Origin: Anaerolineales bacterium UBA5195
Lineage (GTDB): Bacteria; Chloroflexota; Anaerolineae; Anaerolineales; Villigracilaceae
Direction of reading: 5' to 3'
Length of the DNA stretch: 64,000 bases
Assembly (NCBI GenBank): GCA_002412925.1
Contig: DHVZ01000109.1
Location: forward strand, 1-64,000
Shown: positions 7,904 through 14,972 of the stretch, in pieces
Layout of the letters: each line of letters begins with the position of its first letter
Numbering within the stretch: position 1 is the stretch's first letter
The notes under the pieces: model-generated
The model's input: only the letters and a program-made list of their open reading frames with translations
The model's database searches: none
Told to the model about the DNA's origin: nothing
Program-made: the position numbers and the translations under genes

Positions 7904-9371
7904 CGCCCTACCCCACGCCCACACGGACCCCGCCTCGCACGGGGCAGGCGACCACGAGGCCGAACTGCGCAAAGAGCACCTGATGCTCGACCCCAAGCCG
8001 CGCGGCGAAATGAACGCGCTGGTGATGGACTCGATGACCTCCTCCTCCTGGAAGTTCTGGGCTATGGCCGGCTTGATGGCACTGATCACCGCCGTTGGGC
8101 TGTTCGGCGCCTGGGGTTATTCCATCTCCGAAGGCATGTATACGGCCAGCGTCAACCGCCCGATGTACTGGAGCTACTTCCTGGTGCATACCGTTTTTTG
8201 GATTGGGATCAGCCACGCCGGGACCTTCGTCTCGGCCCTGCTGCGAGTCTTTAAAGCGGAATTCCGCCGCCCCTTCACCCGCGCCGCCGAACTGATGACG
8301 ACTTTCGCCCTGGTCCAGGCCGGGATCCACATTTTCGCCCACATGGGGCGCGTCTGGCTGGCTTACTGGATGTTCCCGCTCCCCAACCAGCGCCAACTCT
8401 GGACGAATTTCCACTCGCCGTTGATGTGGGATTTTCTGGCGATCAACACCTACCTGCTCTCCTCGACGATGTACCTGTTTCTGCCGCTGATCCCCGACCT
8501 GGCGATGGCCCGCGACCGCTCGACCGGCTGGCGCAAGACTCTCTATCGCCTCCTGGCGCTGGGTTTCCGCGGCACCGAATCAGAATGGACGCATCTGCGG
8601 ATTGCCCTGAATATCTTTGCCTTTGCAATTTTGCCAGTCATGTTCTCCGTTCACACCATTGTTTCCTGGGATTTTGCGGCGGCGATGCGGCCCGGCTGGA
8701 ACTCAACCATCTTTGGCCCGTATTTCGTGGTCGGCGCACTGCAATCGGGCGTCTCGGCGGTGGCGATGGTGGTCATCACCGTCCGCGCCACGATGAAGAA
8801 CATGAAGTATTTTGTGCGCCCCGAGCATTTCGATGCGCTCGGCAAGCTGATGCTGATTATTTCGATGGCCTGGGCCTATTTCTTCTTCAACGATTACATG
8901 GTCCAGTGGTATGGCGGCGACAAATGGACGGATGCCTTGCTGCACTTCCACGAGGCAGGCCCTGGCGGTTGGATTTGGTTCATGATGCTGATTACCAACA
9001 TCGCTGTCCCCTGGCTGATACTCTGGAACAAGAACTGGCGGCGCAATCCGTGGATTTTATTCAGCGTTGGCCTGCTCGCCAATGTGGGCATGTGGGCCGA
9101 ACGCTTCATCATCATCCCGGTCTCACTCCAAATCAACCGGATGCCCTTCATGTGGGGGCACGGAGTCAAAATCTGGCATTCACAATTCCCCTACGTCAGT
9201 GTCGAAATTCCCATTTTCGTCGGCTCAATTGCGTTCTTTATCCTGCTCTACATGCTGGCTTCCAAACTCATCCCGCTCGTGCCAGTCTGGGAAGTGCAGG
9301 AAGGCCAGATGGCGCACTCGATCCGGCGCTATGGCAAAGAACCCGTCGTTTCGGTGGCGGATTTGGAATAG
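7887..9371 (+). CDS. actC: Alternative complex III subunit C, NrfD-type quinol-binding membrane protein
   Basis: This 494-residue polytopic NrfD/PsrC-family protein has about ten membrane helices, starting near residue 55 (FWAMAGLMALITAVGLFG). Family features include YWSYFLVHTVFWIGISHAG, the His-rich helices around AGIHIFAHMGRVW and FSVHTIVSWDFA, and the NMGMW-like segment GLLANVGMWAERFIIIPVSL. ActC binds menaquinol or ubiquinol and may take part in proton movement. The classical complex has a second NrfD-type subunit, ActF, and no copy is found in this operon. The start overlaps actB2. A palindromic repeat lies after the stop. Confidence 0.92.
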   Translation: MAISANALPHAHTDPASHGAGDHEAELRKEHLMLDPKPRGEMNALVMDSMTSSSWKFWAMAGLMALITAVGLFGAWGYSISEGMYTASVNRPMYWSYFLVHTVFWIGISHAGTFVSALLRVFKAEFRRPFTRAAELMTTFALVQAGIHIFAHMGRVWLAYWMFPLPNQRQLWTNFHSPLMWDFLAINTYLLSSTMYLFLPLIPDLAMARDRSTGWRKTLYRLLALGFRGTESEWTHLRIALNIFAFAILPVMFSVHTIVSWDFAAAMRPGWNSTIFGPYFVVGALQSGVSAVAMVVITVRATMKNMKYFVRPEHFDALGKLMLIISMAWAYFFFNDYMVQWYGGDKWTDALLHFHEAGPGGWIWFMMLITNIAVPWLILWNKNWRRNPWILFSVGLLANVGMWAERFIIIPVSLQINRMPFMWGHGVKIWHSQFPYVSVEIPIFVGSIAFFILLYMLASKLIPLVPVWEVQEGQMAHSIRRYGKEPVVSVADLE

Positions 9372-9384
9372 CCCTCACCCCCAA

Positions 9385-9409
9385 CCCCTCTCCCAACCTG
9401 GGAGAGGGG
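9385..9409. repeat. CCCTCTCCC palindrome between actC and actD
   Basis: Arms CCCCTCTCCCA (9385-9395) and TGGGAGAGGGG (9399-9409) close on a 3-base loop. Together with the preceding CCCTCACCCCCAAC it forms a unit that recurs at 51138-51170. The actD ribosome site GGAGG directly follows. Confidence 0.75.
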
Positions 9410-9419
9410 GGAGGAAACT

Positions 9420-9944
9420 ATGACTGAAAAGAATCTCCTTCTCGCCATTTTTGAAGATATTGACCCAGCCGCCCAGGCGGTGGATAAACTGCGCGCGCTG
9501 GGCATCCAGGATGAGCACGTCACCGTCATTTCGGGCACACCCATTACCGAGGCCATGCTTGGGCGCAAACCCAAATGGAGCAACGTTAATCGCTTTGCAG
9601 GCGGCGGCGCTTTGGTTGGCTTTGCTGTGGGGTGTTTCCTGGCTTTTGGCACGCCGCAAATGTATCCGATCATCGTCGGCGGCCAGCCGCTGATTCCCGT
9701 CCCGCCCTCGATCGTGGTGCTGTTCGAGATGACCATGCTGGTCATGCTGATCAGCACCTTCCTGGGTGTTTTTCTCGACAGCCGCTTCCCGAGCTACACG
9801 CCCACCGAATATGTGGCCGAAATCAGCGATGGGCGCATCGCCCTGCTGATTGAGTGCGCCACAGACCTGGAAAAGAACGTGGAAACTTCCCTGAAAGAAA
9901 TCGGCGCAGAGTCAGTAAAACGCGCCCAGGCGGAGGCCCTATGA
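9420..9944 (+). CDS. actD: Alternative complex III subunit D (DUF3341)
   Basis: This 174-residue DUF3341 protein starts with a ferredoxin-like fold (LAIFEDIDPAAQAVDKLRALGI), has two membrane helices (about residues 59-80 and 96-118), and ends in a second soluble part. The order and the P-x-P-S-I-V-V-L-F-E-M-T motif in the second helix are diagnostic of ActD, which fixes the peripheral subunits to the membrane arm. It overlaps actE at ATGA. Confidence 0.9.
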   Translation: MTEKNLLLAIFEDIDPAAQAVDKLRALGIQDEHVTVISGTPITEAMLGRKPKWSNVNRFAGGGALVGFAVGCFLAFGTPQMYPIIVGGQPLIPVPPSIVVLFEMTMLVMLISTFLGVFLDSRFPSYTPTEYVAEISDGRIALLIECATDLEKNVETSLKEIGAESVKRAQAEAL

Positions 9945-10477
9945 GTCTGATCCAACGCTTGATTCTGGTGCTGGCTGTCGCCCTGCTGCTCTTCGGCGTG
10001 GTGATGACCTTTACCTACGACATCATCAAAATCGAGTGGATTTCCTTTATGGAAATCCAGCCCTCTTTCAAACCGATGGAACACCCCCTGCCAGTGGCGA
10101 ACCGTTCCATCCCGGTCGAGGGCGCAGCCTACATCCCTGGCCAGGGTTCGCCCCTCAACCCTGTCCCTGCCGACGAAGTTTCCGTCGAGCGTGGGCGGAT
10201 TCTGTTCTCGCTGAACTGCGCCCAGTGTCACGGGCCGAACGGCGAGGGAAATGGCATTATTGGCGGGGCCATCGTCTGGCCGCCCGCCAACCTGACCAGC
10301 CCGGTGGTGCAAACCAAGGCCGATGGCGCACTGTTCCTGACCATTTCGAACGGCATCCAGGGCGCGGATGGACAAATCCACATGCCCGCCTTGAACGAAA
10401 ACCTGACTGTGCGCGATCGCTGGGATGTGGTCAATTACATCCGCACGCTCAAAACTACGCCAATCCCGCAGCCCTAG
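9941..10477 (+). CDS. actE: Alternative complex III subunit E, monohaem cytochrome c
   Basis: This 178-residue protein has an N-terminal anchor (residues about 7-27) and one haem site, Cys93-Cys96-His97 in LNCAQCHG. A Met ligand is available in the HMPALNENLT segment. I chose the ATG at 9941 because it overlaps the actD stop (ATGA); an in-frame start 87 bases upstream would lie deep inside actD. ActE passes electrons from ActA to a soluble carrier or oxidase. Confidence 0.9.
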   Translation: MSLIQRLILVLAVALLLFGVVMTFTYDIIKIEWISFMEIQPSFKPMEHPLPVANRSIPVEGAAYIPGQGSPLNPVPADEVSVERGRILFSLNCAQCHGPNGEGNGIIGGAIVWPPANLTSPVVQTKADGALFLTISNGIQGADGQIHMPALNENLTVRDRWDVVNYIRTLKTTPIPQP

Positions 10478-10486
10478 GAGTTCCCA

Positions 10487-11158
10487 ATGAAAGATAACAC
10501 CCAAAACATTATCTTCGGGGTTCTGGTTGGCCTGCCAGCCATGCTCATCATTTGGGTCTTTGCCCTGTATTTCTTTGGCTGCGGGACAAACAATACCTGC
10601 ACCGGAATTCCCCAGCCAGACCGTACACCGGTCCCGACTCTGATCGCCGCCACCCTGCCCGCTCCCAAAGTTGGGGTGGAGGCCATCGCCGCGAAACCCC
10701 GCTGCCGCGTAGCTGCGGTGGATTTGATCGGCGCCTGGATTGGCGCGGGCTTCCCCGAAACGGAAACATTCGAATTCAAGGATGTCAAAGACCAGACCTG
10801 CACCGCCACTTTCGCAGATGATGTCCAGAAACTCTTCCTGGAAGCCAACCTGTGGTATGACGGTGCGCCTGCCTGCACCACCTGCCACTATGCCGATGTG
10901 GCCAAAGCCACAAAAAACATGGACTTGAGCAGTTATACCGGGATTTTGGCCGGTTCCAACCGCGTGGATGGCAAACCCAAGGGGGATGATCTTCTTGGCG
11001 GAGGAAATTGGCAGAATGCCCTCTTGTATCAGGTACTCTACGCCCCGGATGGCAAAACGGAAATTAATCGCCCGGCCATGCCGCTCGGCCGTCCGGCCAA
11101 CGTTCCGGCCAGCGGCCCTGTCATTGCGGCCGGAATACCGCCGTTACCGGACAATTAA
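10487..11158 (+). CDS. Membrane-anchored monohaem cytochrome-like protein of the act operon
   Basis: The 223-residue product has one N-terminal membrane helix (residues about 9-30) and a single CxxCH (Cys130-Cys133-His134, CTTCH). A partly polar segment rich in Pro and Ala joins them. Two further cysteines (Cys73, Cys105) could form a disulfide. A Met ligand may come from the RPAMPLGRP segment near the C terminus. It starts nine bases after actE and is the last operon gene. I know no named counterpart, and it occupies the place where actF would be expected. A plausible role is electron output from the complex. Confidence 0.75.
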   Translation: MKDNTQNIIFGVLVGLPAMLIIWVFALYFFGCGTNNTCTGIPQPDRTPVPTLIAATLPAPKVGVEAIAAKPRCRVAAVDLIGAWIGAGFPETETFEFKDVKDQTCTATFADDVQKLFLEANLWYDGAPACTTCHYADVAKATKNMDLSSYTGILAGSNRVDGKPKGDDLLGGGNWQNALLYQVLYAPDGKTEINRPAMPLGRPANVPASGPVIAAGIPPLPDN

Positions 11159-11160
11159 AG

Positions 11161-11215
11161 TCAGTAGTTCACATACCAAAAATCGGAAATTCTCCCAACT
11201 TTCGTGAAGTACTGA
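11161..11215 (+). repeat. Dispersed palindromic element, copy A (short form)
   Basis: It starts TCAGTAGTTCACAT, contains AATCGGAAATTCTCCCAAC and ends TTTCGTGAAGTACTGA. Full copies lie at 31700-31761 (reverse) and 42582-42656, with a worn copy at 18996-19035. The ends are imperfect inverted repeats. The left arm here is shortened. Confidence 0.75.
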
Positions 11216-11228
11216 TAGTCAGCCGATG

Positions 11229-11284
11229 AATTGAGAAGAGACCTCCCCGGTCTATACAAAGACCGGGGAGGTCTCTTCTCAATT
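11229..11284. terminator. Long hairpin ending the act operon
   Basis: Perfect 25-bp arms (11229-11253 and 11260-11284) surround a 6-base loop, between convergent transcription units. The stem includes GACCTCCCCGGTCT. Although the T-runs are poor, the position and strength suggest a bidirectional transcription stop. Confidence 0.8.
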
Positions 11285-11319
11285 GTTTCTCGATAATTTG
11301 TTGTTTATGTAAAGCCAAC

Positions 11320-11706
11320 TCACTCCTCTTCACTTTTCTTTTCTTTCGCCAAGGGTTCGTCCTGCTTTTTCTCGCGGGTCAAGACATAGACCAGGATTAA
11401 GCCCAGGCCAAAAAACATCGGCAGCAGACCAGCCAGCATCCAGGGGCCAAAACCAAAGGGGAGTTTGGTTCCAAACATGAAGCCTAGAGGCCACATCCCA
11501 ATGATGGTTGCCAGGCCGATGGCCGTGATCAGGATACCCCAGATCAACGCGCCTTTCCCGTTTCCGTTTTGCCGGACTGGCTTCAGCAAACCTTTTTCAG
11601 CTAGCTTGAGGGTTTCCTGGTAGCTGAGATAACGCATCAGCACAATGAAACCCAGAACCAGGAAAACAAAGGTTAATCCGCCTGCGCATGGAATAAAGTC
11701 ATTCAT
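11320..11706 (-). CDS. Small membrane protein (DUF6249-like)
   Basis: This 128-residue protein has three predicted membrane helices (about residues 8-26, 53-72 and 87-109), a short basic loop with an SYQETLKLAEKGLL segment after the first, and a Lys/Glu-rich cytoplasmic tail. The helix-ETLKLAEKG-helix layout is common in uncharacterised DUF6249-like membrane proteins. AAGGAG precedes the ATG. It lies 15 bases downstream of the DUF4097 gene and is probably cotranscribed with it. The function is unknown. Confidence 0.7.
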   Translation of the reverse strand: MNDFIPCAGGLTFVFLVLGFIVLMRYLSYQETLKLAEKGLLKPVRQNGNGKGALIWGILITAIGLATIIGMWPLGFMFGTKLPFGFGPWMLAGLLPMFFGLGLILVYVLTREKKQDEPLAKEKKSEEE

Positions 11707-11721
11707 TTTCTTTTCTCCTTA

Positions 11722-13035
11722 TTATTGGGTCGCTTCGAGGGTGAGATTGCCATTATTGGTTTTGACGGTCAAGAGAGCGCCGCCGCCATTGATTTTGCCC
11801 TGGAGGTGTTTTGTCTTCACTTCCCCTTTCACAGTCAGCGTCAGTTCAAAATCAGAGTTGATTTCGCCAAACTCTGTTTTCAAATCGACATCGATGGCTG
11901 TCCCGGCAGGCAGGCTGAGTTTCAAGTCGCCGAATTCGCTGGTTACACTGTGCGGCCCCGCGCCCAAGGAACCAGAAAAAGTCACCGAGCCGTTTTTGGA
12001 CGAAAGGTCGAGCGTGGCGCTGTCAGCGTTTAGCACTTCAACGTCGCCAAATTCAGAATGCGCCGTCACCTGGCCCTGCGCGTCATCCACGGAGATCTTG
12101 CCATTCTTGGCTTCCAACTCATAGATCATGGCCTTGACGCCGATCAGGGTCAGGTCGCCAAACTCGCTGTTCATGCCAAGCTTTCCAGCGAGGTCAATTT
12201 TCTCCAGCCTGACCGCGCCATTCGTGGAATGGAACTCCGCCATCCCGGCCTGGCTGTTGCTGATAGAAATCCCGCCAAATTCACTGGTTGCCTTGAAGAG
12301 GCCGCTGGCCTTGATACCCGTTAAATCTAGCTCGCCATTGGTCGATGCAATCATTACCTCCGAACCCTGGATCGTCCCAGCCGTAATTCTGCCAAACTCG
12401 GATGAAAGCGTGATCTTCTTGTCTGACAGGATGTTTTTGGCAGTGATCTTCCCGTTGCTCGATTGCCCGCTGACCTCACCTCTCACATCTTCCAGGCTCA
12501 GGTCGCCGAATTCGGTTTGCAGGTCAGCACTGCCAGTTGTTCCGCTCAAGGAGAGGTTCCCGTTAGCTGAAGTGACCATCACGGCTGTTTCTTTCGGCAC
12601 TGTGATAGTGAACTTGACATTTCCACTGCCCGGCCCAATCTGCAGGACATTGATTTCGACCGGCTGCTCGACGCGGATGGTCAGTTTGTTCCCGGTCTGG
12701 TCGTAGACAATTTTCAGGCCTTTCAGGGCAGCCTGCGCCTCAGCCTCATTGCTGCCCCAGGCAGTTTTTTCAGCTTTGACGTTGATCTGTCCGTCCCCGC
12801 CAGCAACTACGCTGACATCGCCAAAGTCGTTGATCACCGCCAGGTGGGCGGGTGTGTTGACGGTCAGCGTTTTCTCCTCGGTGGTTTTGGCTGAAGCGGT
12901 TTTTGCGCCCAGACGAACGTGGACGCCGCTCTCCTGAGCCATTTGCGCTCCTGTCCAGACTGCATACAGACTGGCCCCGCAGGTCGCCATCAGCGCGATC
13001 ACCAGAATACTTGCTATAATCCATTTACTTTTCAT
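11722..13035 (-). CDS. Secreted DUF4097 beta-helix repeat protein
   Basis: This 437-residue protein has an N-terminal signal or anchor helix (residues 5-26) followed by a long series of short repeats of the type xSEFGDLxLxxVxGxVxAxSxNGxIxA. The alternating FGD and NG-I/V-x-F/L turns at about 20-residue spacing are the mark of DUF4097 (putative adhesin) right-handed beta-helices, here spanning about residues 65-437. Such genes commonly sit beside ECF sigma or stress regulators and envelope membrane proteins. An ECF sigma gene lies divergently 1 kb away, so an envelope-stress role is possible but not shown. Confidence 0.85.
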   Translation of the reverse strand: MKSKWIIASILVIALMATCGASLYAVWTGAQMAQESGVHVRLGAKTASAKTTEEKTLTVNTPAHLAVINDFGDVSVVAGGDGQINVKAEKTAWGSNEAEAQAALKGLKIVYDQTGNKLTIRVEQPVEINVLQIGPGSGNVKFTITVPKETAVMVTSANGNLSLSGTTGSADLQTEFGDLSLEDVRGEVSGQSSNGKITAKNILSDKKITLSSEFGRITAGTIQGSEVMIASTNGELDLTGIKASGLFKATSEFGGISISNSQAGMAEFHSTNGAVRLEKIDLAGKLGMNSEFGDLTLIGVKAMIYELEAKNGKISVDDAQGQVTAHSEFGDVEVLNADSATLDLSSKNGSVTFSGSLGAGPHSVTSEFGDLKLSLPAGTAIDVDLKTEFGEINSDFELTLTVKGEVKTKHLQGKINGGGALLTVKTNNGNLTLEATQ

Positions 13036-13105
13036 TCAAAAAGCCTCCGATTTCTTGTTTTCATAGAGTTTGACCAGAGAAATCAAAAAAAGTTTCAGGA
13101 GGATG

Positions 13106-13993
13106 ATGAAATTCGCCCTCAATTATTCCCTGCCTGCCCTGGCTCTCTGGCGCGACGACCCATCCGCCTTCGACTTGCTCAAGCTGCCCGCCTGGGACCG
13201 GCTTGTCGCTGAAGTCAGCGCCGTGTATCCCGCTTATATCCATTTCCCGCTCAAGGTGACTGGCGGCGCGGGTATTGTCTATGACGGAGAGACCAAACGT
13301 CCGGTGGATTTTTCACGCCTCGAAAGATTGATGCTCCAAACCGCCACCCCGTTGGTCAACCTTCACCTTGCTCCGGCAATCCGGCATAATCCAGATCTCA
13401 CTCCCGATGACTTTTCGCCACCCGCCGTGGAAGAGATTACCCGGCGCATGATCTGCGACGTCAGCAGCCTGACCCGCCATTTCGGCGCAGAAAACATCAT
13501 CGTTGAAAATGACACCGGCGACCCCGGTATCGTCAACGCTGCAATCCTGCCTGAAGTTATCGAGACGGTCATTCGCGAAACCGGCTGCGGCCTGTTGCTG
13601 GACCTGGCGCATGCCCGTATCGCCGCCCGCACCCTGAAACTGGAGGCCAAAGACTACCTCTCGCGCCTGCCCACCGGGCGCATCCGCGAAATCCACATTA
13701 CTGGCATCCAATACCTCGGTCCCGAATGGCAGGCCAGATTGAACGCCGCTGGCGCCATTGCGCCCAAAAAAATTTCCCGCTATCGCGATCGCTGGATGGA
13801 TCACCTGCCGATGACTTCCGCAGACTGGGATTTTATCGCCTGGGCCGGGGAGCAAATCCACAGCGGGGCGTGGAGAGAACCCTGGGTGACCTCCTGCGAA
13901 TACGGCGGCGTTGGCGGCTTTTTCGAAGCCGTCCTGGACGAATCCGTCCTCCGTGAACAAGTTCCGCGTCTGGGGAAAATCTTGAAAGGTTGA
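13106..13993 (+). CDS. DUF692-like TIM-barrel protein
   Basis: The product of about 295 residues matches DUF692 (the MbnB/TglH/BufB group of multinuclear iron enzymes) and more widely the xylose-isomerase-like barrels. Potential metal ligands occur in the expected order: NLHLAP, IIVENDTG, LDLAHAR, EIHITG, RWMDHLPMTSADW and SCEYGG. AGGAGG lies immediately before two ATGs (13103 and 13106). The second gives the better spacing, although a start at 13070 is also open. The ECF sigma gene follows 44 bases later. Known DUF692 enzymes modify cysteines of small peptides with a DUF2063 or similar partner, but neither a precursor nor a partner is seen here. The family call is moderate and the substrate is unknown. 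Confidence 0.6.
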   Translation: MKFALNYSLPALALWRDDPSAFDLLKLPAWDRLVAEVSAVYPAYIHFPLKVTGGAGIVYDGETKRPVDFSRLERLMLQTATPLVNLHLAPAIRHNPDLTPDDFSPPAVEEITRRMICDVSSLTRHFGAENIIVENDTGDPGIVNAAILPEVIETVIRETGCGLLLDLAHARIAARTLKLEAKDYLSRLPTGRIREIHITGIQYLGPEWQARLNAAGAIAPKKISRYRDRWMDHLPMTSADWDFIAWAGEQIHSGAWREPWVTSCEYGGVGGFFEAVLDESVLREQVPRLGKILKG

Positions 13994-14037
13994 AACTTTT
14001 CCCTGCGCAGCTGGTCTAACCTATGAAGGATACCTGT

Positions 14038-14610
14038 GTGGACGAGCGTGACCTCATCAGACAAGCCAAAAATGGCGATATCGAAGCTTTTGCGGGTTTG
14101 CTCTCCCTGCACGAACGCTTTGTTTACAACCTGGCCTTGCGCACGCTTGGCAGCCCTGAAGAGGCTGCTGATGCCGCCCAGGAGGTTTTTATCCGCGTTT
14201 GGAAAGCCCTGCCCGAGTATCGCGAAGAAGCGCAGTTCCGCACATGGCTCTACCGCATTGTCCTCAACCTGTGCCTGAACCGCGTCCCGCGCTTGCGCCG
14301 TGAGTTGAACGACCTGACCCACGAGGAATTCGTTGATCTGCCCGAACCATCATCCACTTTCTCTGACCTGGCTGCCAGCCTGGAAGCCAGCGAACTACGC
14401 CAGTTCCTGCACCACCAGATCGACCAGCTTCCCGAACAATACCGCCTGTTGGTCAGCCTGCGCTACCAGCATGACCTGCCTTACGAAGAGATTGCCGCCC
14501 TGCTGAGTCTGCCCCTGGGCACGGTCAAGACCGGTCTGTTTCGCGCCAAAGCCCGTTTGCGTGAAGCCCTGTCCGTTGATGAGGAGCAAATCCATGTCCA
14601 ACCTGCCTGA
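14038..14610 (+). CDS. ECF-type RNA polymerase sigma factor
   Basis: The protein of about 190 residues has region 2 (LRTLGSPEEAADAAQEVFIRVWKAL... and the FRTWLYRIVLNLCLNR core) and region 4 (LPEQYRLLVSLRYQHDLPYEEIAALLSLPLGTVKTGLFRAKARLREAL with its helix-turn-helix). I favour the GTG at 14038, which has GAAGGA seven bases upstream, over the ATG at 14023, which has no ribosome site. The downstream gene overlaps by 17 bases and encodes a membrane protein, as in sigma/anti-sigma pairs. It probably belongs to the broad RpoE/SigW type; the target promoters are unknown. Confidence 0.92.
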   Translation: MDERDLIRQAKNGDIEAFAGLLSLHERFVYNLALRTLGSPEEAADAAQEVFIRVWKALPEYREEAQFRTWLYRIVLNLCLNRVPRLRRELNDLTHEEFVDLPEPSSTFSDLAASLEASELRQFLHHQIDQLPEQYRLLVSLRYQHDLPYEEIAALLSLPLGTVKTGLFRAKARLREALSVDEEQIHVQPA

Positions 14611-14971
14611 AGACCTGATCGAAGATGCGCTGCGCACGTATCCCCTGGCCGAGGTTCCAGCGGGATTTTCAAAAACCATATTGGAAAAAATCAAACCCGT
14701 GCGCCCGCATGCCGCGCTGAAATTCCGTTTAACCTGGTTGGATTACGCCCTGGGGTTGTTCCTGTCCATGCTCCCGGCGGTGGCTTTCGTTTCCTGGGCC
14801 TTCCTGCCCCGACAAGTTTTGTTGCGCCTGCAATACCAGTGGCTCTGGTTCAATTCCCCGGTTTTCGAGCCGTTCATAACAGCCTGCCTGCTGGCTGCAA
14901 CGTTGTTGCTGGGCATTAGCCTGGTTTTGGGGGTTCGCTGGCTGACCCGCCCAAGCTTCGCCAGCCTCTAA
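14594..14971 (+). CDS. Probable membrane anti-sigma partner
   Basis: This 125-residue protein has a cytoplasmic N-terminal half (residues 1-50; amphipathic LPEDLIEDALRTYPLAEVPAGF) and two membrane helices (about 52-75 and 90-113). It overlaps the sigma gene and has GAGGAG at the right distance from the ATG. No zinc-binding HxxxCxxC motif is present, so it is not a ZAS-type anti-sigma factor, and the role is inferred from position and topology. It ends two bases before the convergent STAND gene ends. Confidence 0.6.
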   Translation: MSNLPEDLIEDALRTYPLAEVPAGFSKTILEKIKPVRPHAALKFRLTWLDYALGLFLSMLPAVAFVSWAFLPRQVLLRLQYQWLWFNSPVFEPFITACLLAATLLLGISLVLGVRWLTRPSFASL

Positions 14972-14972
14972 A

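Noticed and set aside
9372..9419. Terminator between actC and actD
   Set aside because: The hairpin has no T-run and belongs to a repeat family; the actD gene belongs to the same complex, so full termination is unlikely.
8426..9427. 333-codon plus-strand ORF overlapping actC
   Set aside because: Frame-shifted shadow of actC; the actC frame has full family similarity and membrane helices.
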